A stretch of 64,000 bases of DNA from Sulfitobacter sp. SK011 (GTDB lineage: Bacteria > Pseudomonadota > Alphaproteobacteria > Rhodobacterales > Rhodobacteraceae), in the NCBI RefSeq assembly GCF_003352065.1, contig NZ_CP025803.1:2335574-2399573 (forward strand). Reading direction: 5' to 3'. Below, piece after piece: positions 16,914-26,997 of this stretch. Below the pieces are notes generated by a model, which was given only the letters and a program-made list of their open reading frames with translations, searched no databases and was not told where the DNA came from. Each line of letters opens with the position of its first letter. Positions within the stretch are counted from its first letter, which is position 1. Position numbers and translations under genes: made by a program.

Positions 16914-18635
16914 ATGAACTTGCGACTTAAAGGAACCACTGCGATAGGTCTTGCTGCTTGCATGCTTGCCGCACCTGCGTTCGCTGACATGGATGCCGCC
17001 AAGGCATTCCTTGACAGCGAAATCGGGGATATGTCGACGCTGTCGCGCGCCGAACAGGAAGCTGAACTTCAGTTTTTTGTCGATGCGGCAGCACCCTATG
17101 CGGGCATGTCGATCAACGTTGTGTCAGAAACGATTGGGACCCACACGTATGAGTCCACCGTTCTGGCACCTGCGTTCGAAGCGATCACCGGCATCAAGGT
17201 CACCCATGACCTGATCGGTGAAGGTGACGTTGTTGAAAAGCTGCAGACCCAGATGCAGTCGGGCGAAAACATCTATGACGCCTATATCAACGACAGCGAT
17301 CTGATTGGCACCCATTGGCGCTACCAGCAGGCCCGCAACCTGACCGACTGGATGGCCGGCGACGGTGCGGCTGTCACCAACCCGAACCTCGATCTGGCGG
17401 ACTTCATCGGTCTGTCGTTCACAACTGGCCCGGATGGCAAAGTCTATCAATTGCCTGACCAGCAGTTCGCGAACTTGTATTGGTTCCGCTATGACTGGTT
17501 CAACGACGAGCAGAACAAGGCCGACTTCAAAGAAAAGTATGGCTACGATCTGGGTGTTCCGGTCAACTGGTCGGCCTACGAGGACATCGCTGAATTCTTT
17601 ACCGGGCGTGACCTGTCGCGTCTTGGTGTCGAAGGCGAAGTCTTTGGCAACATGGACTACGGCAAGAAAGACCCCTCATTGGGTTGGCGCTATACTGATG
17701 CGTGGCTTTCCATGGCCGGTGCCGGCGACATTGGTGAGCCGAACGGCCTGCCTGTGGACGAATGGGGCATCCGGGTGAATGAAAATTCACAGCCCGTAGG
17801 TTCCTGTGTTGCCCGTGGTGGTGCGACCAACGGCCCGGCAGCAGTCTATGCTGTGACCAAAGCAATCGAATGGCTGGAAAAGTACTCTCCTCCAGCCGCC
17901 GCTGGTATGACGTTCTCTGAAGCAGGCCCAATTCCTGCGCAGGGCAATATCGCACAGCAGATGTTCTGGTACACGGCCTTTACTGCCGCGTCAGTAGAAC
18001 CTGATCTGCCCGTGATGAACGAAGATGGCACGCCAAAGTGGCGCATGGCACCTTCGCCGCATGGTGCATATTGGGTTGAGGGAACCAAGATCGGCTATCA
18101 GGATGCTGGTTCATGGACGCTGATGGAATCCACACCAGTTGATCGTGCACAGGCGGCGTGGCTTTACGCGCAGTTCGTGACATCCAAAACTGTCGACGTA
18201 AAGAAAAGCCATGTTGGCCTGACGTTCATTCGTGAATCGACGATCCAGCATGAGAGCTTTACAGAGCGTGCGCCAAAACTGGGTGGATTGATCGAATTCT
18301 ATCGCTCACCAGCACGGGTTCAGTGGTCGCCAACCGGCACCAACGTTCCTGACTATCCGAAGCTAGCTCAGCTGTGGTGGCAGAACATTGGCGACGCAAT
18401 GTCGGGTGCCAAGACACCACAAGAAGCACTCGACGCATTGTGCGCAGATCAGGAAAAAGTCCTGATCCGTCTGGAGCGTGCAGGTGTGCAAGGCGACATT
18501 GGTCCGGTTATGAACGAAGAACGGGATCCGTCCTACTGGCTTGAGCAGCCCGGTTCGCCCAAGGCAAAACTGGAAAACGAAGACGAAGATCCGGTTACGA
18601 TCTCTTATGACGAGCTGATCAAATCCTGGCAGTAA
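16914..18635 (+). CDS. glpV: Glycerol ABC transporter substrate-binding protein GlpV
   Basis: A 573-residue periplasmic binding protein, longer than typical sugar-binding proteins and in the size range of the glycerol-binding family. A signal peptide is clear: MNLRLKGTTAIGLAACMLAA then PAFA before DMDAAKAF. Inside are HDLIGEGDVVEKLQTQMQSG and many aromatic residues (YWFRYDWF, DAGSWTLM) that could line a small polyol site. The ATG at 16914 follows AAGGGAGGA; the longer frame from 16863 is rejected. A strong hairpin stands just behind the gene, as often seen after highly expressed binding-protein genes. Confidence 0.9.
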   Translation: MNLRLKGTTAIGLAACMLAAPAFADMDAAKAFLDSEIGDMSTLSRAEQEAELQFFVDAAAPYAGMSINVVSETIGTHTYESTVLAPAFEAITGIKVTHDLIGEGDVVEKLQTQMQSGENIYDAYINDSDLIGTHWRYQQARNLTDWMAGDGAAVTNPNLDLADFIGLSFTTGPDGKVYQLPDQQFANLYWFRYDWFNDEQNKADFKEKYGYDLGVPVNWSAYEDIAEFFTGRDLSRLGVEGEVFGNMDYGKKDPSLGWRYTDAWLSMAGAGDIGEPNGLPVDEWGIRVNENSQPVGSCVARGGATNGPAAVYAVTKAIEWLEKYSPPAAAGMTFSEAGPIPAQGNIAQQMFWYTAFTAASVEPDLPVMNEDGTPKWRMAPSPHGAYWVEGTKIGYQDAGSWTLMESTPVDRAQAAWLYAQFVTSKTVDVKKSHVGLTFIRESTIQHESFTERAPKLGGLIEFYRSPARVQWSPTGTNVPDYPKLAQLWWQNIGDAMSGAKTPQEALDALCADQEKVLIRLERAGVQGDIGPVMNEERDPSYWLEQPGSPKAKLENEDEDPVTISYDELIKSWQ

Positions 18636-18643
18636 GTCTTTCG

Positions 18644-18669
18644 TTTGGGGCCAGACGGTCGGCCCCAAA
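18644..18669 (+). terminator. Strong hairpin between glpV and glpK
   Basis: TTTGGGGCC and GGCCCCAAA form a perfect 9-bp stem with an 8-base loop right behind the glpV stop. There is no T run, so partial termination or protection of the upstream mRNA is more likely than full termination. Weaker stems follow at about 18701-18719 and 18727-18752. Confidence 0.6.
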
Positions 18670-18784
18670 CACATTGCATAACTAACGAAGCAAATTATCA
18701 GCTGGACCTGTTCCAGTTGATAAGATCAGCGGCTGCTTTCCAAGGCGGCCGCTGTTTGCAACCCAAAGAAACGGGGGATCCAAA

Positions 18785-20272
18785 ATGACCTATGTTCTGG
18801 CCATCGACCAAGGTACGACATCGACCCGTGCGATCTTGTTTGACAGCACGATGACGGCTGTCGCCAGTGCACAAGAACAGTTTCCGCAACATTTCCCCGA
18901 CTCCGGCTGGGTTGAACATGACCCCCACGATCTGTGGGATACAACCACCGCCACATGCCGCGGGGCGATCGAACGCTGCGGCATTTCAGCGTCACAGATC
19001 ACCGCGATCGGGATCACCAATCAGCGCGAAACCGTGGTTGTCTGGGACAAGAATACCGGCGACCCCATTCACAATGCCATCGTCTGGCAAGACCGCCGCA
19101 CCGCAGAGCAATGCCGCACCCTGCGCGACGGCGGACATGAAGCGATGATCACCGCCCGCACCGGGCTTTTGCTTGATCCCTATTTCTCAAGCACCAAGCT
19201 CGCGTGGATTTTGAACAACGTCGAGGGCGTGCGCAAACGTGCTGCCAATGGCGAGTTGTTGTTTGGCACAGTCGACAGTTTCCTGATCTGGAAGCTCACT
19301 GGCGGTGCGGTTCACGCCACCGATGCCACGAACGCCGCGCGCACGATGCTTTATGACATTCACAAAGGACGGTGGAGCAGCACGATATGCAAACTGCTCG
19401 ACATACCGATGCAAATGTTGCCTGAGGTGAAAGACTGCGCCGCTGATTTTGGGCACACGCAGTCAGATTTGTTTGGCGCGGAAATCCCGATCCATGGCGT
19501 CGCCGGGGATCAGCAGGCCGCGACCATCGGGCAGGCCTGCTTTGAACCGGGGATGTTGAAATCGACCTACGGCACCGGGTGCTTTGCCCTTCTGAATACC
19601 GGCGAAACGCCCGTTGTGTCGGAGAACCGGCTGCTGACAACGATCGCCTATCAGTTGGATGGAAAGCCAACCTATGCCCTCGAAGGGTCAATCTTTGTCG
19701 CCGGTGCAGTGGTGCAATGGTTGCGCGATGGCCTGCAGATCATCAAGGATGCGGCCGAAACCCAAGGACTGGCCGAACAGGCGGACCCGCATCAAAATGT
19801 CGTGCTTGTGCCCGCCTTTGTCGGGTTGGGCGCGCCTTATTGGAACCCTGATTGCCGCGGTGCTGTATTTGGCCTGACCCGCGGGACCGGGCCCGCCGAA
19901 ATGGCCAAGGCCGCCCTTGAAAGCGTAGGGTATCAGACGCGCGACCTGCTCGAAGCGATGGCGGCAGACTGGCAGGCAACAGGGGTTCAGCCCACGTTGC
20001 GGGTGGATGGCGGCATGGCCGCAAGTGACTGGGCGATGCAATTTCTGTCTGACATTATTGCAGCCCCCGTGGACCGTCCCAAGAACCAGGAAACCACAGC
20101 ACTTGGGGTTGCATGGCTCGCTGGTATGCGCGCCGGGGTGTACCCGGATCAGCAGACCTTTGCGGCGTCCTGGACACAGGACACACAATTCAATCCGACA
20201 ATGGACGAGATTCAACGAGAGACGAAATACGCATCCTGGAAGAAGGCCGTTCAGGCCACCTTGGGGTTTTAG
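18785..20272 (+). CDS. glpK: Glycerol kinase
   Basis: A 495-residue FGGY-family kinase that phosphorylates incoming glycerol to glycerol-3-phosphate. Typical segments are [16 protein letters not shown] at the N-terminus, [65 protein letters not shown] and [20 protein letters not shown]. Length matches the family. It ends the transport operon; the hairpins before it may lower its expression relative to glpV. Together with GlpSTPQUV and GlpD it completes glycerol use down to dihydroxyacetone phosphate. Confidence 0.95.
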   Translation: MTYVLAIDQGTTSTRAILFDSTMTAVASAQEQFPQHFPDSGWVEHDPHDLWDTTTATCRGAIERCGISASQITAIGITNQRETVVVWDKNTGDPIHNAIVWQDRRTAEQCRTLRDGGHEAMITARTGLLLDPYFSSTKLAWILNNVEGVRKRAANGELLFGTVDSFLIWKLTGGAVHATDATNAARTMLYDIHKGRWSSTICKLLDIPMQMLPEVKDCAADFGHTQSDLFGAEIPIHGVAGDQQAATIGQACFEPGMLKSTYGTGCFALLNTGETPVVSENRLLTTIAYQLDGKPTYALEGSIFVAGAVVQWLRDGLQIIKDAAETQGLAEQADPHQNVVLVPAFVGLGAPYWNPDCRGAVFGLTRGTGPAEMAKAALESVGYQTRDLLEAMAADWQATGVQPTLRVDGGMAASDWAMQFLSDIIAAPVDRPKNQETTALGVAWLAGMRAGVYPDQQTFAASWTQDTQFNPTMDEIQRETKYASWKKAVQATLGF

Positions 20273-20396
20273 GGTTGGCAATGACGAAAAGCGCTTTTGA
20301 CGACAATCTCGGGTTCGCAGACGCAGCAAATGTTCGGGATGATACGGACGCGCAGAAAAACCTTTCGAATAGCGTGTTTTGCAAGAAGTGAGGCAG

Positions 20397-21539
20397 ATGT
20401 TTTCATTCAGTGGCCCGCAAACAATCCACTTTGGACGCGGTCAAAGCCAACAGACACCCACATTGGCGGCAGGTTTCGGGAACGCCGTCTTGTTGGTGCA
20501 TGGGGCCAGTGCGGCGCGGGCAAAATGGCTCATTGATGCGTGCAATGACGCTGGCCTGACGACAAAAACGATAAGCTGTCTGCGCGAGCCATCCTTGCCG
20601 GATATTGAGCTGGCGCTGGACCAGCTGAAGGGGTTTCAGCCTGATGTTGTGATCGCCTTGGGCGGCGGGTCGGTGATTGACTTTGCCAAGGCTCTGACCG
20701 CGCTGATCCTCTGCCCCGGTGCCCCGCGCAACTATCTTGAGGTTGTCGGCGATGGACGGCAATTGGAGCATCCACCAGTGCCGATGATCGCGCTGCCAAC
20801 CACGGCAGGCACAGGCGCGGAAGTGACCAAAAATGCGGTCATCTCGGTGCCGGATCGAGGCCTCAAAGTCAGCCTTCGTGATCCCCGCATGGTACCCGAC
20901 ATTGCGATCATTGACGCCAATCTGATGCAGGGCGCGCCAAGGCATGTTACTCTTGCCTCAGGTCTGGATGCCGTCACGCAAGTGATCGAACCCTACCTTT
21001 CGGTCAAGGCAAACCCGATGACGGACGCCCTGTGCCGGGCTGCGATTCCAACCGGTCTTGGTGTACTGCGCACCCTTGTTGAAAACGATGCGCCCGACGC
21101 GTGGGACAGCATGGCCTGGGTCAGCACCTGCGGTGGCCTTGCTCTGGCGAACGCCGGGCTGGGCGCTGTGCACGGATTTGCGGGGGTGATTGGCGGAAAA
21201 ACCAATGCGCCGCATGGGGAAATCTGTGGTGCTCTGCTTCCTGCAGTTTTGCAATCCCATCAGCGCAATGCAAAACAGGAGACAGATGTGCACACCCGTC
21301 TGCAATGGGTGGTACAGCAAATCGCGGACCACTTTGCAAAAGACAACACCGCAGACCCCATACGTGAGCTGCGCCGCTGGTCTCAGGACATGGGTCTTCG
21401 CGGGTTGCAGGATATGGGTTTGGCTTTGGCGGACTTCCCCGAGGTTGCCGAGGCCGCCGCCACCGCATCATCCATGAAGGGCAACCCTTTCCAGCTGTCT
21501 CAACCGGACCTCTTGCAGATACTGAACGCGGCAAAATAG
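20397..21539 (+). CDS. Iron-containing alcohol dehydrogenase
   Basis: A 380-residue group III (iron-type) dehydrogenase. The nucleotide motif is ALGGGSVIDFAKAL and PTTAGTGAEVTKNAV; metal ligands are expected in DAVTQVIEPY (Asp), AVHGFAG (His) and NAPHGEICG (His). Substrate cannot be told; with a glycerol operon upstream, glycerol, 1,3-propanediol or a short aldehyde are possibilities. ATG 20397 is preferred over the upstream in-frame start because the protein then begins MFSFSGPQTIHFGRG, the normal family N-terminus. Gap to glpK is 124 bp, so it may have its own promoter. A GC-rich stem (about 21539-21558) follows the gene. Confidence 0.85.
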   Translation: MFSFSGPQTIHFGRGQSQQTPTLAAGFGNAVLLVHGASAARAKWLIDACNDAGLTTKTISCLREPSLPDIELALDQLKGFQPDVVIALGGGSVIDFAKALTALILCPGAPRNYLEVVGDGRQLEHPPVPMIALPTTAGTGAEVTKNAVISVPDRGLKVSLRDPRMVPDIAIIDANLMQGAPRHVTLASGLDAVTQVIEPYLSVKANPMTDALCRAAIPTGLGVLRTLVENDAPDAWDSMAWVSTCGGLALANAGLGAVHGFAGVIGGKTNAPHGEICGALLPAVLQSHQRNAKQETDVHTRLQWVVQQIADHFAKDNTADPIRELRRWSQDMGLRGLQDMGLALADFPEVAEAAATASSMKGNPFQLSQPDLLQILNAAK

Positions 21540-21632
21540 GCGCACCGCCGGTGTCGCCGACAAATTCCTGTTGGCGTTCAAAAAATGCGCGAACTGAACC
21601 CCGCTATCTCATTGGCTTATCGCCACGGTTTA

Positions 21633-22679
21633 TCACTGCCCTGACGCCAAATAATGGACCTCCGATTGATCGCGAAGGATAGCGGCGGCTTTTTCTGCTG
21701 TGAGATCACGCTGCGCCTCAGCCAGCATTTCATAGCCCACCATGAACTTCCGGATGCTCGCGGATCTGAGCAAGGGGGGATAGAAATGCGCATGCAATTG
21801 CCAGTGCTCCGTATCGCTGGCCATCGGCGGTGCCCCGTGCCAGCCCATCGAATATGGAAATTCTGTGCTGAAAAGATTGTCATAGCGCGTACAAAGCCGC
21901 TGTAGAATATCAGCGAGGGCATCACGTTCATCTTCTGAAAGGTCGGTCAGTCGCACAACATGGCGCGTCGGCATCAGCAGTGTTTCAAACGGCCATGTCG
22001 CCCAGTAGGGAACAACAGCAATCCAATGCGGGTTCTGGACCACGATCCGTTCGTTCAGGCGCGCCTCTCGCTGCGCATATGACAACAGCAGGTTGGTGCC
22101 ATGATCGGCAAGGAAATTTTTCTGGCACAGATCCTCGGTCCGAATTTCGTTGGGAATGAAATTCGATGCCCAGACCTGACCGTGGGGATGCGGGTTGGAA
22201 CAGCCCATGGCGGCCCCCTTGTTCTCGAAAATGGCAACCCATGCAAATTGCGCGCCAAGCTCTGCAGATTGTTTGCTCCACACATCAACAATCTTGCGGA
22301 TCGAAGGGACGGACAGCTCAGGAAGCGTCAGGTCATGACGCTCTGAAAAACAGATGACCCGCGAGGTGCCTCTTACATTTTGGGCCTGAAACAGCGGGTC
22401 CGCAGCGAAATCGACCAAGGGCGTATCCGTCAGCAGCGCTGGATAGTCATTGGGAAAGACATATGGGCCGGCGTAATCGGGGTTGATCTGTCCGGTCGCG
22501 CGCGTGTTGCCAGCGCATAGATAGCAGTTCGGGTCATGCGCTGGTTTGTCTTTTGGTGTCGGGCTTTCCGCCTGACCTTGCCAGGGTCTGTTGCCGCGAT
22601 GTGGTGACACAAGAACCCAATCGCCTTTAAGTGGATTGAACCGGCGGTGTGGCTGATCAGGGAGCGCGGTATTCGTCAT
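21633..22679 (-). CDS. galT: Galactose-1-phosphate uridylyltransferase
   Basis: A 348-residue GalT of the HIT superfamily, which exchanges UMP between UDP-glucose and galactose-1-phosphate. The active site HPH is in [13 protein letters not shown]; the N-terminal metal site is in [12 protein letters not shown], and HFYPPLLRS follows near the C-terminus. Length is as usual. No other Leloir gene (galK, galE, galM) is near; it is convergent with the alcohol dehydrogenase and lies 63 bp before the Na/Pi-type transporter on the same strand only in the sense that the latter ends at 22743 upstream of it. Confidence 0.92.
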   Translation of the reverse strand: MTNTALPDQPHRRFNPLKGDWVLVSPHRGNRPWQGQAESPTPKDKPAHDPNCYLCAGNTRATGQINPDYAGPYVFPNDYPALLTDTPLVDFAADPLFQAQNVRGTSRVICFSERHDLTLPELSVPSIRKIVDVWSKQSAELGAQFAWVAIFENKGAAMGCSNPHPHGQVWASNFIPNEIRTEDLCQKNFLADHGTNLLLSYAQREARLNERIVVQNPHWIAVVPYWATWPFETLLMPTRHVVRLTDLSEDERDALADILQRLCTRYDNLFSTEFPYSMGWHGAPPMASDTEHWQLHAHFYPPLLRSASIRKFMVGYEMLAEAQRDLTAEKAAAILRDQSEVHYLASGQ

Positions 22680-22742
22680 GAAAAACGGCCTTCCATTGAT
22701 GGCGTCATCGGACCTTTCAGATCGGCATCAGATCATGCAGCC

Positions 22743-24401
22743 CTAGTTTGCTGCCAATCTGCTGCCCAGCAGTTCACCACTGTCGCTCAGCACCGGATAG
22801 GCGATCATGGCAAAGCTGGTATTCACCGCCTTCAGCGCCCGCAGCAGATCCAAGTGGATGCTGCTGGTTTCGATGGACTCTGACAGGCCTTCTTTCAATC
22901 GATAGAGGTGCTGCTTTTCCATCCTTTGGGCGACCTCGCGCACGGTTTCTTTCTGCTCGACCAGCATGCGGGCCAGCGACGGATCCTCGTTCATCAGAAC
23001 AGAGATCGAAAGCTGAACATTGCGATAGACCGTGTCGTGAAACCCGGTCACATCTTTCCAGCCCTCCTTCGAGAACTTGAGGTTCTCCTGGTTCATTGTT
23101 TCGGCCAGCATGACCATCTTGCGAGAAATCATATCCGCCGCCGATTCCAGGTTCGCGGCAATACCGGCAAGTTCAATGGCCCGCGTTCCGATTTTGTCCT
23201 CACTGTCGTTGCCACGAATGCTTGCCAGGTAGATCCGCAATTTGAGCGACCGCTCAGCGACATCTTGGTTTTCTGCCCGGATCGCCGACGCCGCCATTTC
23301 ATCAAAACTGCTGTAAAGCGGCAAGACATTACGAAGCATGGCCTCCACCCGTCCGCCGATATACACCAGCTCGCGCAGGGCACAGGAAAACGCACGCTTG
23401 GGTTGGTCCAGCGCGTCGGGATCAAGCGCTGTGCCGCGCGCGGCGGCTTCGGCTTCGGCTGAAATATCCGGAACGATAAGCGACACCGCGCGAAACAGCG
23501 GGCCGACAAGCGGCAGGCACACAAGCAGCAACGTCGCATTAAAGACCAAATGAAGGTTCAGCGCCTGTTGTGCTGGTTTCGATCCAAGATAGGACGATAG
23601 ATCCGGAACAGCCGAGAGCAAATAAAGCAGACCTGCCGCACCGCCGCCCCTTAAGATCAGATTTGCCAACACCGCCCTGCGCACCATCACACCAGACTTG
23701 AGCGTCAGCACCAGCGCGATGAAGGACCCGCCCAGATTTGCGCCCAGCACCATGGCAAAGGCCGCTTCGGCGGGTATGATCCCCTGTCCAGCCATGGTCA
23801 CGAACAACAGCACCGCTGCGACACTGGAATGCACCAGCCAGGCAAACAATGCTGCCACCAGAAAGGCCGCTGCGGTCTCGTCAGCAAGGTAGAGTATGAC
23901 ACTCTGGCTTTGCGCGCTTTCGATCATCGGGCGACTGGCCGCGCGGATCAGGTCAAGCGACATGAACAAAAGTGCAAGACCGATGGCGATACGGCCAAAC
24001 TGGCGGGGGCGACGCCGAGCACTGCGCAGGAAAGTGATCACACCCCCCAGCAGCAGCACAGGTGCGACCAAGGACAGCGACGAATTGAGAAGTTTTGCCA
24101 CGATCGCAGAGCCAAGGTCAGCCCCCAGCAAAATCGTCAGACCGACAATGCCATTGATCGTTCCGGCCGACATGAAGCCGGCAATGAGGACAGCGACCGC
24201 AGTCGAGCTTTGCAACAGGATCGCCGCAATGCTTCCGCAGCCTGCTGCCGTGAACCGGCTGGACGTTGACAACTGCAGCCAGCGCCGCAATTGACCGCCG
24301 AATGCGCGCTCAAATCCCGTGCGAACAAGGCGCACAGACCAGATGAGAAGTGCAGCAGCACTCGCCAGATTGAGTAGAATGAAAAACGTGTTTTCTAACA
24401 T
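22743..24401 (-). CDS. Na+/phosphate cotransporter family protein with PhoU-like domain
   Basis: A 552-residue protein. The first about 300 residues hold the two NptA-type repeats; the first has the typical ILLQSSTAVAVLIAGF, the second reads LVHSSVAAVLLF with His in place of the usual Gln. The C-terminal about 230 residues are helical and PhoU-like. Family members move phosphate with sodium, often outward. It follows the phosphatase gene at 24511 by 109 bp on the same strand, so it may handle phosphate freed by the phosphodiesterase and phosphatase of the operon before it (inference). Confidence 0.85.
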   Translation of the reverse strand: MLENTFFILLNLASAAALLIWSVRLVRTGFERAFGGQLRRWLQLSTSSRFTAAGCGSIAAILLQSSTAVAVLIAGFMSAGTINGIVGLTILLGADLGSAIVAKLLNSSLSLVAPVLLLGGVITFLRSARRRPRQFGRIAIGLALLFMSLDLIRAASRPMIESAQSQSVILYLADETAAAFLVAALFAWLVHSSVAAVLLFVTMAGQGIIPAEAAFAMVLGANLGGSFIALVLTLKSGVMVRRAVLANLILRGGGAAGLLYLLSAVPDLSSYLGSKPAQQALNLHLVFNATLLLVCLPLVGPLFRAVSLIVPDISAEAEAAARGTALDPDALDQPKRAFSCALRELVYIGGRVEAMLRNVLPLYSSFDEMAASAIRAENQDVAERSLKLRIYLASIRGNDSEDKIGTRAIELAGIAANLESAADMISRKMVMLAETMNQENLKFSKEGWKDVTGFHDTVYRNVQLSISVLMNEDPSLARMLVEQKETVREVAQRMEKQHLYRLKEGLSESIETSSIHLDLLRALKAVNTSFAMIAYPVLSDSGELLGSRLAAN

Positions 24402-24510
24402 TCGTTCCTCGCCGTTTTAGGATGGCATTTCCGCAGTTCGTCCCGGCAGTGCCCAACCCAGCCACAGGCGACTTGGATTGATCGTACACCAAAAACAAAG
24501 CGATGCCACG

Positions 24511-25341
24511 TCAGAGCAGGCAAGTCGACAGCTGCCTGACACGTTTCCCAACTTCTCTGCAGCTTGCGGCAATAACGCTGCCTTTGTGCAGGTTCGGCGT
24601 ATAGTCCTGACCCCCATTGACCTCTGCCCATCCACCGGCTTCTTGCAAAATCAAAATCCCTGCGGCGTGATCCCATGGGTTCAACTTAACAGAGCGAAGG
24701 AAATCCGCCTGACCCGATGCCAGCATGCGGTATTCGTGACACGAACAGCGCACATCCTCAATCTGGCAGACCGGTTCAAAGGCACGCATGACCCTTGTCC
24801 GATCTTGCGCTGCATAGTTGTCCAAAGGCAAAAACCCTTTGGCCATGTCAAGCGGCCGTTCCGGTCGCGGTGCCACCTTGCGAGGGACCTTTCCATCGCG
24901 CATGAAATAGGCACCCTGACCGCGGATCGCATAAATCCAGTCGTCCAGCACAGGATCATACAGCAGGCCAAAGGTCGTTTCGCCATTTTCAACAACCGCG
25001 AGGATTGTTCCGAAAACAGCAAGACCCGCGACAAAGTTTGCAGTGCCGTCAATCGGATCGACAATCACACTGGTGTCTGCGTCCCCCATTGCCTCAAGAA
25101 GTTCCGGTCGGTCGGCCACCGCTTCTTCACCAACAAAGACCGCCTGCGGCAATATTTTTGCTGTGGCCGTGGCAATCGCCCGTTCTGCGGCCCGGTCTGC
25201 ATCGGTCACAAGGTCCTTGATATCTGCCTTGATCTGCACGCTGTCTGGCGCGAGGTTGCGAAAATGTGGCATGATTTCGCGGCGGCCGGTTTCGCGCACG
25301 ACGTTGATCAGATCATCAATCTGTCCTGAGGTGAGCGTCAT
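24511..25341 (-). CDS. Inositol-monophosphatase family phosphatase
   Basis: A 276-residue Mg-dependent phosphatase of the IMPase fold. Metal and substrate motifs are KDLVTDADRAAERAI, VGEEAV, VDPIDGTANFVAGL and NPWDHAAGILILQEAGG. Substrates of the family include inositol phosphates, 3'-phosphoadenosine phosphate and histidinol phosphate; sequence alone does not decide. It overlaps the phosphodiesterase gene by four bases (ATGA), so the two are translated together, suggesting that it dephosphorylates a product of the phosphodiesterase. Confidence 0.88.
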   Translation of the reverse strand: MTLTSGQIDDLINVVRETGRREIMPHFRNLAPDSVQIKADIKDLVTDADRAAERAIATATAKILPQAVFVGEEAVADRPELLEAMGDADTSVIVDPIDGTANFVAGLAVFGTILAVVENGETTFGLLYDPVLDDWIYAIRGQGAYFMRDGKVPRKVAPRPERPLDMAKGFLPLDNYAAQDRTRVMRAFEPVCQIEDVRCSCHEYRMLASGQADFLRSVKLNPWDHAAGILILQEAGGWAEVNGGQDYTPNLHKGSVIAASCREVGKRVRQLSTCLL

Positions 25342-26138
25342 GTCCGCCTGGGGCCGTCGCGCCCCGCATAGGGAAAATGCTGTGGCGTGACAACATGGCG
25401 GCCCGTCTTGTCAATCTCGTGGACAAAGTAAAAATCCTGCAGCCCTTTTGGTCGGATCGGCGAGGCACCGAACGGCACATCCGAAGTGTAGGCGCTGGTC
25501 GGGCTGCCAGCCACAAAACACGCTATCCCATGGCTGCGCCCTTGATAGGGGCGGTGCACATGGCCAGACAGGATGATTTGTGAGGTCCCTGCCCTTTGAA
25601 TAATCTCAAGCAGCTTGTCACACCCGTCAAGCTGCGCCACCACGTCAAAATCGTGCAGACCGGGGGGCACCGGCGGATGGTGCATGACGATGACCAGAGG
25701 CGCTACGTCGCGCTGCGCGACCTCCTGCTCGATCAATTCAAACGCTTTGGGGTCGATCCTGCCGGTTGGTTCCCCTTCGATACACGTGTCGAGACCGATC
25801 AGGCGCACATCCGGCAACTCGACAGTCCGGTTGGAAATGTCCCATGCCGCAAACTGTTCCGATCCGTCGCGGTACTGATAATAGCCCGCCGGGCCGTCAT
25901 GGTTGCCCGGCACGATATAAACAGGCAGACCGATTGACGCGAAGAGGTTCTCAAACTGGCGAAATGACGCCGGATCAGCGTCGTCGGTCATGTCGCCAGA
26001 GACGACAACAAAATCGAGTATTTCGCTGATCCGTCGCACGTCCTGAACAAGATGGTCAAGAATGGCGTCAGCGTCGGCAGATACACCCGCCACCGGGAGT
26101 TGACTGAGATGTAGATCGCTCAGATGGGCAAATCGCAT
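25338..26138 (-). CDS. Metallophosphoesterase, class III phosphodiesterase (GpdQ/CpdA-like)
   Basis: A 266-residue calcineurin-like phosphoesterase with all metal motifs: FAHLSDLHLS, VSGDMTDDAD, VPGNHDG, VMHHPP and LSGHVHRPYQG. Members cleave cyclic nucleotides or glycerophosphodiesters. ATG 26138 is chosen because GGAG stands six bases before it; an in-frame ATG five codons earlier (26153) is possible. It follows the Ugp-like transporter genes by 46 bp, as ugpQ-type phosphodiesterases do, so a glycerophosphodiester or related phosphodiester substrate is more likely than cAMP (inference). Confidence 0.88.
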   Translation of the reverse strand: MRFAHLSDLHLSQLPVAGVSADADAILDHLVQDVRRISEILDFVVVSGDMTDDADPASFRQFENLFASIGLPVYIVPGNHDGPAGYYQYRDGSEQFAAWDISNRTVELPDVRLIGLDTCIEGEPTGRIDPKAFELIEQEVAQRDVAPLVIVMHHPPVPPGLHDFDVVAQLDGCDKLLEIIQRAGTSQIILSGHVHRPYQGRSHGIACFVAGSPTSAYTSDVPFGASPIRPKGLQDFYFVHEIDKTGRHVVTPQHFPYAGRDGPRRT

Positions 26139-26184
26139 GCATGTCTCCGTCATCGGCCACTGAAGATTGGACCGAAGCGTTGGT

Positions 26185-26997
26185 TTACTTGATCCCGGCG
26201 CGCATAAAGTTCGCGACGAACTGGCGCTGGAAGATGAGGAAGGCGATGATCAGCGGCGCGGTCGTCATCAACGTCGCTGCGTTTACAAGCGACCACTCAA
26301 CACCGCTTTCCACCGTGGCGAAAACGCTGAGGCCGACGGTCACCGGGCGCACTTCGGGCGAATTGGTGACAATGAGAGGCCACAGAAAGTTGTTCCAGTG
26401 AAAGCTGATCGAAACCAGCCCATAGGCAAGGTAAACCGGTTTGGCCAGCGGGACATAGACGTTCCACAAGACCCGCCACGCCCCTGCGCCTTCAAGCTGC
26501 GCGGCTTCGTCCAGCGACTTGGGCACGCTCATGAAAGTCTGGCGCAACAGAAAAATACCAAAGGCCGAATTCAGATAAGGCAGCGCGATCCCGATGATCG
26601 TGTCGGTCAAACCGATACGGGACAGCGTCAGATAATTCTCCACAATGAGGATCTCGGGCGAAATCAGAAGCTGCACCATCACAAGGGCAAACGCAAAGCC
26701 CGCCCATCGAAACCGGTAGCGCACAAAAGCATAGGCCACGAGTGTGCACAGAATGAAATTTGCGATAATGACGATGGTAATCAGGATGAATGTGTTGAGA
26801 AAATACAGCGCAAACGGGGCCGCATTCCATGCCTGCACAAAGTTCTCAAGCGTCAGGGGCGCGTTCCATTTGAAATTGGCGGAATATTTCTCTTCGTGAA
26901 AGGCTGTCCAAACCGAATAGAGAAATGGAAGCCCCCAAAGACCTGCCAGCACAAAGGCCAGTGTTGTCGTAAGTATCCTGTTCAATCCCTTGGTCAT
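26185..26997 (-). CDS. Ugp-like ABC transporter permease, UgpE type
   Basis: A 270-residue permease with six transmembrane segments and the EAA loop SLDEAAQLEGAGAWRVLWNVYVPLAKP. It belongs to the MalG/UgpE group and starts within the stop of the preceding permease (ATGA). The operon regulator, binding protein similarity and the linked phosphodiesterase support import of a glycerol-phosphate-type compound. Substrate is inferred. Confidence 0.85.
   Translation of the reverse strand: MTKGLNRILTTTLAFVLAGLWGLPFLYSVWTAFHEEKYSANFKWNAPLTLENFVQAWNAAPFALYFLNTFILITIVIIANFILCTLVAYAFVRYRFRWAGFAFALVMVQLLISPEILIVENYLTLSRIGLTDTIIGIALPYLNSAFGIFLLRQTFMSVPKSLDEAAQLEGAGAWRVLWNVYVPLAKPVYLAYGLVSISFHWNNFLWPLIVTNSPEVRPVTVGLSVFATVESGVEWSLVNAATLMTTAPLIIAFLIFQRQFVANFMRAGIK

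Noticed and set aside
20281..20396. Short open frame between glpK and the alcohol dehydrogenase
   Set aside because: No family resemblance and no ribosome binding site.
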